Shown: positions 1-6,032 of the stretch, in pieces
How the letters are laid out: each line of letters opens with the position of its first letter
Numbering within the stretch: position 1 is the stretch's first letter
Assembly: GCA_023422955.1 (NCBI GenBank)
Contig: JAFAGG010000124.1
Span: forward strand, 1-6,595
DNA length: 6,595 bases
DNA from: Pseudomonadota bacterium
GTDB lineage: Bacteria > Pseudomonadota > Gammaproteobacteria > Burkholderiales > Burkholderiaceae_D
Direction: 5' to 3'
Notes under the pieces: model-generated
What the model saw: the letters and a program-made list of their open reading frames with translations, nothing else
Database searches by the model: none
Told to the model about the DNA's origin: nothing
Program-made: the position numbers and the translations under genes

Positions 1-266
1 GGCTTGGGCTTGGGTTTAGGTTTGGGCTGCGGCTTGGGCGGCTCCGGTACCGGCTGAGGCGGGGTAGGCGGCGACTCGACTACGGCGGGCGCCGCCGGGG
101 CGGCCTGCACCATGAAAGCGGATACGATCTTCTCGGGTTTGTGCGCAGAAGACGAGGATGAGCCGGCAGTCAATGCCCATAGCCCACCGACGTGCAACAA
201 CACGATCAGAGATAGCAGGATGGCTCGCTCGCGGGACCGCCCAGAATTTTCAAACGATGCATTCAT
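1..266 (-). CDS. tonB: TonB energy transducer, N-terminal part (3' end cut by window edge)
   Basis: TonB couples the inner-membrane proton gradient, through ExbB/ExbD, to outer-membrane TonB-dependent receptors for siderophores, haem and vitamin B12. The first 88 codons are visible. A short basic cytoplasmic tip (residues 1-14, with RSRER) is followed by one hydrophobic segment at about 15-33 (AILLSLIVLLHVGGLWAL). This segment carries a membrane histidine, H25, in the position typical of TonB signal anchors. After it comes a Pro-rich periplasmic spacer (about 57-88) ending in alternating Pro-Lys dipeptides (PKPQPKPKPKPK), a hallmark of TonB. The C-terminal domain that contacts the receptor TonB box lies outside the window. 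ATG at 264-266 is the only plausible start: the frame upstream has no other start codon before a stop. No strong ribosome binding site is visible. exbB/exbD may follow off the left edge, but this cannot be seen. Identification is firm from anchor plus Pro-Lys spacer; a TonB paralogue is possible. Confidence 0.9.
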   Translation of the reverse strand, partial: MNASFENSGRSRERAILLSLIVLLHVGGLWALTAGSSSSSAHKPEKIVSAFMVQAAPAAPAVVESPPTPPQPVPEPPKPQPKPKPKPK

Positions 267-353
267 ATAACCATGCTGTTTACCGTACGCCTGAAGAGGG
301 CGGTTTTACGCCGGCGGGTACGTGCAAGCCAAGTGGCAGATTGGGTGACAAAT

Positions 354-372
354 GAGAATTATAACCATTTGC
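354..372 (-). promoter_or_regulatory. Candidate Fur box upstream of tonB
   Basis: The 19 bases match the classical Fur consensus (GATAATGATAATCATTATC) at 14 of 19 positions when read on the plus strand, as hexamers gagaat, tataac, c, atttgc. The site lies about 90 bp before the tonB start codon and completely covers the best -10 hexamer there, the expected geometry for iron-dependent repression. tonB is a classical Fur target, so context supports the call. The match is by eye, without a weight matrix. Confidence 0.55.
358..363 (-). promoter_or_regulatory. Candidate -10 element of the tonB promoter
   Basis: The minus strand reads a perfect TATAAT here. The hexamer 17 bp upstream, at 381-386, reads TACCCA and matches only three of six -35 positions, so the promoter is either weak at -35 or needs help. 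Transcription from here would give a leader of about 85 nt before tonB. The hexamer lies inside the candidate Fur box. Confidence 0.45.
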
Positions 373-638
373 ATTTGTTTTGGGTACAGCATTTTTTGCG
401 CTGGCGGCCAGAAAAAGTGAAATGAGAGAAGCTCCGTCCGGTCAATCATGTCGCGGCAGCGGCGCAACTTAAGTCGCCAATTGCTGCGGCTCCTGCACAT
501 CGGACAAGGCAGGCGTTTGCGGATACATGACGAAACAGCGCGGCGAGTGGGTGTCTGGCAGAAAAACAATCTTCATTGATTTTTAATGACTGAAAGGAAA
601 ATCGACAAACCAGGGAGGCGACTAAAAAATAAGAGGCA

Positions 639-671
639 GACAAAAAATAGACAAAAAATAGACAAAAAAAC
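639..671. repeat. Three tandem 11-bp units with helically phased A-tracts
   Basis: The unit GACAAAAAATA occurs at 639-649 and 650-660 and, slightly altered, at 661-671 (A7 instead of A6 plus TA). Runs of six or seven A therefore lie at 642-647, 653-658 and 664-670, about one DNA turn apart. A further A6 stands at 624-629 and an A7 at 698-704. A-tracts spaced by about 10-11 bp are known to give intrinsic curvature. The array is about 310 bp upstream of the LOV kinase start and about 280 bp from the tonB promoter. Confidence 0.8.
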
Positions 672-983
672 AGGCAAAACGTGCAGGCAAGCCGCATAAA
701 AAAATAAATACGAACCGGCCATCTTTGCACCCTGCAAGCACCTGAGCAGCAGGACCTTAAGCATGGGAGGAGGCAAATGAACCGCAGAGCGTCATCGCTC
801 ATAAAAAGCGTTGGAAAAGTAGAAGTCTTGCGTTGCAAATGGGCAGGATCAAAGGCTGCAAGTACTGGTTGACTAGAATCGTCATATTGAACCTCGGCAC
901 GTATTTCCAGTCCACGCGAGAAGCAAGTAAAGTGCTCGACTGCGCAATGCGAGCCCCATGCCCTGAGCGGGAGCACGTTGGAA

Positions 984-2732
984 ATGGCGATAAGCAATAA
1001 TAAGGACAGGCAGAACGGCGACAAGCCACTGGATATCCAGGGAGACGGTGCAAGCGCCGGCGTGCCGGCAGCAGGCGAGGTGGAAGGCAGTAGTTACCAG
1101 CCGCTTGGCAATCCCGGCATAAATCATTGGCAGGCGAGCTACATCACTCGCCCCGGCCTGGACGACAGAGGCAACGTGTTCTTCGCGGTAGTCGAAATGA
1201 CACGCATGCCGATGGCGGTGACCGATCCCAGACAGCCCGGCAATCCCATCGTCTTTACCAACCGTGCCTTCCTCGATCTTACCGGCTACAAGGAAGAAGA
1301 GCTGCTCGGCAAGAACTGCCGCTTGTTGCAAGGCGAACAAACCGACCCGCAGACGGTGGCCGAAATACGGACTGCCATCAACGAGCAGCGCGCAATCGCC
1401 GTGGATATCGTCAACTACAAGGCTGACGGCTCGCTGTTCTGGAATGCCTTGTTCATCGGTCCCATCTTCGATGAAGGCGGCGAACTGATCTATTGGTTCT
1501 CTTCGCAAGTGGATATCACGCAAAGGCGCGTATCCGAACTGGCTTTTCGCCAGGCTCAGAAAATGGAAGCCATCGGCCAACTGACCTCCGGACTGGCGCA
1601 TGACTTCAATAACTTGCTGCAGGTCGTGACCGGCAATCTTGAACTGATAGAAATGCGCTTGCGCGACGACGAGCTGGCGCTGAACGCTATCAAGGCGGCG
1701 CAGCATGCTGCGGAAAAGGGCGGCAAACTCACCCAGCAATTACTGACCTTCGCCCGGAAGCAACGCCTGGAACCCAAGCGCATCAACCTTAATACCCTGA
1801 TAGTGGAATTCAGCGACATGCTGATGCGCACCCTGGGTGACAAGATCGACCTCAGGCTGGATCTCAAGCCCGGCCTGCCGGCTTGCGTGATCGATCCCAC
1901 GCATATGGAAATGGCCTTGCTCAATGTGATACTCAATGCGCGCAATGCCATGCCGCAGGGCGGCCAGGTGACGGTGGCGACCATGATACTGAGCAGCGAA
2001 AATGGCACTGAGACGCACCATCCGGCGCAGGGGCAATATGTCTGTCTATGCGTGATTGACGAGGGCGAAGGCATGCCGCCGGAAATCGTGCGCCGCGCCA
2101 CCGAGCCTTTCTTTACCACCCATGCTCCCGGCACCGGTCTTGGCCTGGTCATGGTGCACGGCTTTGTGCAGCAATCGCAGGGACGGCTAGAGATAGAAAG
2201 TGAAATTTCCAAAGGCACTATCGTAAAAATGATCTTCCCGGCCGCCGCAGAACAGGTCCTGCCTGCCCGTACCGGAACTTCAGCACCGGTTTCGGTTCCA
2301 TCAGGCGGACTGAAGGATGAGGCGCAAACCATACTGCTGGTCGAAGACAGCGAGGATGTGAGGCAGGTAACGGAAGGCTATCTGCGTTCGCAGGGCTATC
2401 ACGTGCTTGCCGCACACAACAGCGAAGAAGCGCTGAAGTTGCTGGAGAAGCACGGCAAGGTGGATCTGTTGTTTACCGATGTCATCATGCCCGGCGGAAT
2501 GAATGGCCTGACGCTGGCTGAAAAAGTGCATCAGCGCTTGCCGAATCTACCGGTGCTGCTGGCGACGGGCTACATGGATGAATTGCAGGACCAGGGCATC
2601 AATACGACCACCTTTACCACACTCAGTAAGCCTTACCGGCGCGCCGAGCTGATCAGCCGCTTGCGCGCTGCGCTCAACCGGGAAGATGCTTCATCCGGTG
2701 AGGCGTCCGGCAACAGCAATGAGCAGCAATGA
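984..2732 (+). CDS. Blue-light-sensing LOV hybrid histidine kinase (LOV-HisKA-HATPase-REC)
   Basis: This is a soluble photoreceptor kinase of 582 residues with no membrane segment. Residues 1 to about 60 are an N-cap of unclear structure. The LOV (PAS) domain spans about 64-181 and has the flavin-adduct motif GKNCRLLQ: Cys112 (codon 1317-1319), with Asn111, Arg113, Gln116, Arg129, Asn144, Asn154 and Gln175 in the usual FMN-contact positions. A short helical linker leads to HisKA (about 188-256), phosphoacceptor His206 in HDFNN. The ATPase domain (about 300-422) has N-box Asn314/318/321, G1 DEGEG (359-363), EPFF box (374) and G2 GTGLGL (383-388). The C-terminal receiver (about 448-565) has Glu454/Asp455, phosphoacceptor Asp499, Thr528 and Lys549. 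The architecture matches the LOV-HK-RR proteins described in Pseudomonas syringae and Xanthomonas. The start is ambiguous: ATG 984 lies 10 nt after GGGAG (969-973), and TTG 978 would add two residues. A receiver gene follows after 32 nt. Confidence 0.93.
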   Translation: MAISNNKDRQNGDKPLDIQGDGASAGVPAAGEVEGSSYQPLGNPGINHWQASYITRPGLDDRGNVFFAVVEMTRMPMAVTDPRQPGNPIVFTNRAFLDLTGYKEEELLGKNCRLLQGEQTDPQTVAEIRTAINEQRAIAVDIVNYKADGSLFWNALFIGPIFDEGGELIYWFSSQVDITQRRVSELAFRQAQKMEAIGQLTSGLAHDFNNLLQVVTGNLELIEMRLRDDELALNAIKAAQHAAEKGGKLTQQLLTFARKQRLEPKRINLNTLIVEFSDMLMRTLGDKIDLRLDLKPGLPACVIDPTHMEMALLNVILNARNAMPQGGQVTVATMILSSENGTETHHPAQGQYVCLCVIDEGEGMPPEIVRRATEPFFTTHAPGTGLGLVMVHGFVQQSQGRLEIESEISKGTIVKMIFPAAAEQVLPARTGTSAPVSVPSGGLKDEAQTILLVEDSEDVRQVTEGYLRSQGYHVLAAHNSEEALKLLEKHGKVDLLFTDVIMPGGMNGLTLAEKVHQRLPNLPVLLATGYMDELQDQGINTTTFTTLSKPYRRAELISRLRAALNREDASSGEASGNSNEQQ

Positions 2733-2755
2733 GTACCAATGAATAGCAATGAAGG
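2716..2755 (+). repeat. Four tandem 10-bp units across the kinase/receiver gene junction
   Basis: Successive units read GCAATGAGCA, GCAATGAGTA, CCAATGAATA and GCAATGAAGG. They cover the last codons of the kinase gene, its TGA (2730-2732), and most of the intergenic gap. The last unit merges into the AAGGA ribosome binding site (2752-2756) of the next gene. Each unit contains AATGA, a potential start overlapping a stop. Since ten is not a multiple of three, gain or loss of a unit would change the kinase C-terminus and the spacing to the next gene. Confidence 0.85.
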
Positions 2756-2764
2756 ATAGTTGTA

Positions 2765-3124
2765 ATGCCTCCCCATCTACTGATTGTCGATGACGAAGCC
2801 GACCTGACCTCCCTGTTCAAGGGATTCTTTGAAAGCCTGGGCTATCGGGTTTCAGTGGCCCACGACGGTGCTGCAGCGCTGGACATGGATACGCAGGATC
2901 CCGCCGATGCGGTCATCACCGACCTGACCATGCCACGCATGGATGGGCAGGAATTGACGGCCCATTTGCGCCAGCGCCGTGCCGACCTGCCGGTCATCAT
3001 GATGTCGGGTTACGGAGGAGATGAGCAGATTGGCGACGGTCAGACGGTGGTATTGGCCAAGCCCGTCAGCCTCATGCAGCTCAGGCAGCAGCTGGATGAC
3101 CTGCTGTCGGGCCAGGAAGATTAG
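2765..3124 (+). CDS. Stand-alone CheY-like response regulator receiver
   Basis: A single receiver domain fills the whole 119-residue protein. Acidic pocket Asp9/Asp10 (IVDDE), phosphoacceptor Asp53 (ITDLTMPRMDG), Ser81 in the switch position (MMSGYG) and Lys99 (AKPVS) are all present, so it should be phosphorylatable. No DNA-binding, enzymatic or Hpt domain is attached. Its output must therefore be a protein-protein contact, or it acts as a phosphate sink or relay step. AAGGA at 2752-2756 lies 8 nt before ATG 2765, a good ribosome binding site. It stands 32 nt after the LOV hybrid kinase gene on the same strand and is almost certainly cotranscribed, making that kinase its likely partner (inference). 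No specific gene name can be assigned. Confidence 0.9.
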   Translation: MPPHLLIVDDEADLTSLFKGFFESLGYRVSVAHDGAAALDMDTQDPADAVITDLTMPRMDGQELTAHLRQRRADLPVIMMSGYGGDEQIGDGQTVVLAKPVSLMQLRQQLDDLLSGQED

Positions 3125-3158
3125 CGTGGGTTTAATGGGGGAAGATCGATCGGGCGTG

Positions 3159-3179
3159 CCTGGCGCGCTTCAGGTTTTT
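3159..3179 (+). terminator. Weak candidate intrinsic terminator after the LOV kinase-receiver operon
   Basis: CCTGG (3159-3163) can pair with TCAGG (3170-3174), including one G-T wobble, with a 6-nt loop, and is followed directly by five T (3175-3179). A second hairpin, GACAGG with CTTGTC (3182-3197), follows but lacks a T-run. The short stem makes this marginal, but it sits in the right place, 35 bp after the receiver stop and before the convergent gene. Confidence 0.35.
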
Positions 3180-3210
3180 CTGACAGGCGGGCTTGTCCTT
3201 GTCATCGTCC

Positions 3211-5781
3211 CTACATCATGAAACGCGTGGACAACAACTGTTCCAGTTGTTCTTCCGGCACCGGGCGCGAAAAATAAAATCCCTGCCCATAGTCGCATCC
3301 CACACCGGTAAGAAAATCCAGTTGCTCGCGCGTCTCGATACCTTCTGCGATGACTTTCAATCCTAGCTTGTGCGCCATCATGATCATGGTTTCGGCAATC
3401 GCACGGTGGCTGGCATTGTCGTCCAGGTCCTGCACGAAGGATTGGTCGATTTTCAGGAAATCGATGTCGAATTGGTGCAAATACGACAAAGAGGAATAAC
3501 CGGTGCCGAAGTCATCGATGGCTACCGTGATGCCGGCATCGCGATATTCCAGCAATTGATTATTCACTGCCTGCGACGGATTCAGCAGCATGCCTTCGGT
3601 GATCTCCACCATGATGCTGTTGGGAGGAATGCCTTGTTCTTCCAGATATTCCAGCCAGTTCGACTCGCGGTCATGATGCATGAACTGCACCGGCGACTTG
3701 TTAATCCCGATCGGGAAAAGCTTGCCGGTCTGCTCGCTGAAACGCTTGGAGCAGGCGGCTGCTTGCTGGAAGGCCCAGTTGCCGATCGCGCCTATCAGTC
3801 CCGACTCTTCGGCCAGCGGAATGAAGGTGGAAGGGCCGATATTGCCGAGCGTCGGATGCTGCCAGCGCAAGAGCGCTTCGGCCTTGACCACCTGACCTTC
3901 ATTCAGATCGATGACCGGCTGGTAATGCAGGCGTAGCTGGCCGGAAGGCAGCGCCTGCCGCAATTCATTGGAGAGATACAGGCGCCTGTGCGCTTTCTCA
4001 TCCATCTCGCGCGTGAAGTAACTGAATTGGTTCTTGCCCGCTCCCTTCGCTGCATACATGGCCTGGTCGGCCTTGCGTATCAGCTCTTCCGAGTTGGCGC
4101 CATCGTAAGGAAAAATGGCGACGCCGAGACTGCCGGTGACGTAGGCGAAATCGTGGCGGATGCTGAAAGGCTGGGTCAGTTTGCCGAGTATCTTCTGGCA
4201 GACGAACTGGACATGATCCGGGTCTTCCAGGTCGGTCAGGACCACCGTGAATTCATCGCCGCCCAGGCGGGCCACGATATCGGTCTCACGCACGCAGCTC
4301 CTGATGCGATGCGCGGCTTCCATCAGCAGCAGATCGCCGGCATCATGGCCGAACAAGTCGTTGACCTGCTTGAATCCATCCAGGTCGATGAACAGCAGCG
4401 CTACCTGAAGGCCGTTGCGGCAAGCCTTGCGTACTTCGGCATCGAGGCGCTCGCGGAAACTGCGGCGGTTCGGCAAGCCGGTCAGCGCATCGAGATTGGC
4501 ATGGCGCCAGACCAGTTCTTCCGATTCCTTCTTGGCCGTGATGTCGGTGAAGGTGCCCGTCATGATCATGGGCTGACCCTGGGGATCGCGGTCAATCACC
4601 ACGCCGCGCGACCATATCCATTTCCAGCTTCCATCCTTGGCCTTCAGCCGGTACTCGCATTCGTAATTGGAAGCCAGCTCTTCCAGCACCCCCTTGAAAC
4701 TGATTTGAACACGTTCCACATCTTCAGGATGGATCAGGTGCTGCCATTCAGCGACTACGCCGTAGCGCGCATCTTCGGCAAAGCCGAGAACCCGGTTCAG
4801 GCCGCCGGAGAAGGCGAATGCATTGCTGGGGATATCCCAGTCCCAGATGCCTTCGACCGTACCTTCGACCGCAAGCTTCAAGCGCTCATTGGCAATGCGC
4901 AGCTTGTCCTCAGTGTGCTTCTGTTCCGTCACATCGCGAATCAGCATCTGGATGGCCGGCTCGCCATTCCAGCTGACTTCACCGGCCGTGGTTTGCACGT
5001 AAGAGGTTGTGCCATCCATGCGACGCATGCGCAAGGTGATGGAGCGGCTGGTCTGATCGCCTTCCAGCGCAGACGCCATGCGTGCCTTGATCCCTTCATG
5101 GCTGTCGGGATGAAAGAATTCAAAAGGCGAGCGCCCTATCACTTCCAGGATGTCGGGCGCGCCCAGGATGTTGATGGCGGCCTGGTTCGCATAGACGAAC
5201 AGTCCATTAGCGCTGACCAGAATGCCGTCCGGACTCAGCTCCGTCAGCTGGCGGTAGCGTTCTTCCGTTGCGAAAGCGCGTTCTTCAGCCGCTTTCTTCT
5301 GGGTAACGTTCATTGCCACACCGACCATGCGTATCAGACGCCCCCGTTCATCGCGCACGGGTTTCCCGCGCTTGAACAGCCACACCACGCCCCCCTCGGG
5401 CAGGCGCACACGATATTCGAGGTTGAAGGCCTGGCCGGTATTGCTGTAGAGGGCGATGGCTTCGTCCACGACAGGCAAGTCATCGGGCAGGATCATGTCG
5501 TGCCATTCCTTGGCGGAGAAGCTTGTCGCCTGAGCAGGCAAGGACAGCATCTTCGCCAGCGTGGGAGAGATGTGCATGCTGCCTGAAGAAATATCTTGTT
5601 CCCAGGTGCCGATACCCGCGGCTTCTGTCGCCAGCTGATAGGTGAGTTCCTTGTCACTCCATTCACTGGCTGGCGGTGCGGTCGAAGCAGGCATAGTCGA
5701 GCGGCCCTCGTTCACCTCTGGCATGGCATGGTCATCTTGCTGCTTGCCATCAGAGGCCTCCCGTATATGGGCGTTATTCAT
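3211..5781 (-). CDS. PAS-PAS-PAS-GGDEF-EAL bifunctional c-di-GMP cyclase/phosphodiesterase
   Basis: An 856-residue protein predicted to make and/or degrade cyclic di-GMP in the cytoplasm; no membrane segment or signal peptide is visible. After about 42 polar residues come three PAS domains (about 43-163, 171-287 and 300-417), the first and third of the PAS_3 type (WEQD, WDWD). None has a LOV cysteine. GGDEF spans about 423-585, with the active signature GGDEF at 507-511 and an intact inhibitory I-site, RETD (498-501), five residues upstream. EAL spans about 597-850 and keeps the catalytic and metal residues expected from RocR-type enzymes: Glu635 (EALLRW), Asn694, Glu726, Asp756/Asp757 (DDFGTGYSSL), Lys777, Glu813 and Gln833. 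Both activities are therefore possible; which one dominates cannot be read from sequence. ATG 5781 is the first Met in frame and has no clear ribosome binding site, but it overlaps the TGA of a small upstream ORF as ATGA, so translation may be coupled. The gene is convergent with the LOV operon, 86 bp apart. Confidence 0.94.
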   Translation of the reverse strand: MNNAHIREASDGKQQDDHAMPEVNEGRSTMPASTAPPASEWSDKELTYQLATEAAGIGTWEQDISSGSMHISPTLAKMLSLPAQATSFSAKEWHDMILPDDLPVVDEAIALYSNTGQAFNLEYRVRLPEGGVVWLFKRGKPVRDERGRLIRMVGVAMNVTQKKAAEERAFATEERYRQLTELSPDGILVSANGLFVYANQAAINILGAPDILEVIGRSPFEFFHPDSHEGIKARMASALEGDQTSRSITLRMRRMDGTTSYVQTTAGEVSWNGEPAIQMLIRDVTEQKHTEDKLRIANERLKLAVEGTVEGIWDWDIPSNAFAFSGGLNRVLGFAEDARYGVVAEWQHLIHPEDVERVQISFKGVLEELASNYECEYRLKAKDGSWKWIWSRGVVIDRDPQGQPMIMTGTFTDITAKKESEELVWRHANLDALTGLPNRRSFRERLDAEVRKACRNGLQVALLFIDLDGFKQVNDLFGHDAGDLLLMEAAHRIRSCVRETDIVARLGGDEFTVVLTDLEDPDHVQFVCQKILGKLTQPFSIRHDFAYVTGSLGVAIFPYDGANSEELIRKADQAMYAAKGAGKNQFSYFTREMDEKAHRRLYLSNELRQALPSGQLRLHYQPVIDLNEGQVVKAEALLRWQHPTLGNIGPSTFIPLAEESGLIGAIGNWAFQQAAACSKRFSEQTGKLFPIGINKSPVQFMHHDRESNWLEYLEEQGIPPNSIMVEITEGMLLNPSQAVNNQLLEYRDAGITVAIDDFGTGYSSLSYLHQFDIDFLKIDQSFVQDLDDNASHRAIAETMIMMAHKLGLKVIAEGIETREQLDFLTGVGCDYGQGFYFSRPVPEEQLEQLLSTRFMM

Positions 5782-6032
5782 AAATATGGCAAAGATAATG
5801 AAACTATTGCTTGGGCAGCCAGGAAAATCCCAAGTTCAATTTCTTCTGTCTCTCGCCGTACAAAAAGCTGTCGTTCTTTTATGTGCCGTGGAGTTTCAGG
5901 CTGCGCGCAATCCTGCTGGTAATCTCGCTTGATCACTTTCGCTGAAAAGATTCCGACAATGCCGTGGACTATGCCGCGTTGACTGAGCTTCCTGATGATT
6001 AAATCGTCAAGCCTGCCGTTTAGTGCTTGCAT
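5778..6032 (-). CDS. Possible small hypothetical protein overlapping the GGDEF-EAL start
   Basis: An 84-codon ORF starts at ATG 6030-6032, with AGAAGG six bases before it, a good ribosome binding site. Its stop overlaps the start of the GGDEF-EAL gene as ATGA. Starts at ATG 6068 (96 residues) or TTG 6092 (104 residues) are also in frame but lack a ribosome binding site. No domain is recognised. The product is charged in the middle (KVIKRDYQQD, RRETEEIE) and ends in a short hydrophobic stretch (LGIFLAAQAIVSLSLPYL). Third-position base use is less GC-rich than in the neighbouring genes, which argues for a recent, weakly selected or false gene. In its favour are the ribosome binding site and the coupling geometry, together with the missing ribosome binding site of the downstream gene. 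Confidence 0.3.
   Translation of the reverse strand: MQALNGRLDDLIIRKLSQRGIVHGIVGIFSAKVIKRDYQQDCAQPETPRHIKERQLFVRRETEEIELGIFLAAQAIVSLSLPYL

Larger units (their letters stand above)
267..983. other. Long intergenic region between divergent tonB and the LOV kinase gene
   Basis: About 700 bp without a convincing protein gene. From left to right it holds the tonB leader and promoter with the Fur-like site (354-372), a stretch of ordinary composition (about 400-590), an A-rich stretch with phased A-tracts (624-704), and a Shine-Dalgarno-like GGGAGGAGG at 765-773 followed closely by ATG at 777. That ATG opens a 31-codon ORF (777-872) containing a perfect 5-bp hairpin (787-791 with 796-800). A TAGAAT at 874-879 could be a -10 for the LOV kinase gene, but no acceptable -35 stands at the right distance, so no promoter is called. 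Open frames crossing this region on the minus strand show no recognisable domain and run into the antisense of the kinase gene. A small RNA or regulatory leader cannot be excluded. Confidence 0.6.

Noticed and set aside
158..355. A 65-codon plus-strand ORF
   Set aside because: It is antisense to the clear tonB start region and its product resembles nothing known.
448..579. A 43-codon Arg-rich plus-strand ORF
   Set aside because: No ribosome binding site, no recognised family and no neighbour context. Its length is within chance expectation.
639..671. The 11-bp repeats as a CRISPR array or iterons
   Set aside because: There are no unique spacers, the units are far too short for CRISPR, and no replication gene or DnaA boxes accompany them.
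869..897. TTGACT at 869-874 as a -35 for the LOV operon
   Set aside because: At 16-18 bp distance the sequence is GC-rich and unlike a -10. The nearby TAGAAT overlaps it and has no -35 of its own.
446..1024. A 192-codon minus-strand frame with hydrophobic stretches, and related frames at 573-776 and 799-1053
   Set aside because: The hydrophobic Phe/Leu runs come from reading the A-rich repeat tract in reverse. The frame overlaps the LOV kinase start and no domain or ribosome binding site supports it.
882..1739. A 285-codon minus-strand frame
   Set aside because: It is antisense to the LOV and HisKA domains of the kinase and has no independent support.
3988..5586. A 532-codon open frame on the plus strand
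   Set aside because: It is exactly antisense to the GGDEF-EAL gene, whose domains and catalytic residues are certain. Its translation has no recognisable domain and the His/Gln/Arg-rich composition typical of a reverse-strand shadow.
5793..5815. gataatgaaactattgc as a second Fur box
   Set aside because: The first hexamer is perfect but the rest loses the 6-6-1-6 arrangement, and there is no iron-related gene beside it.
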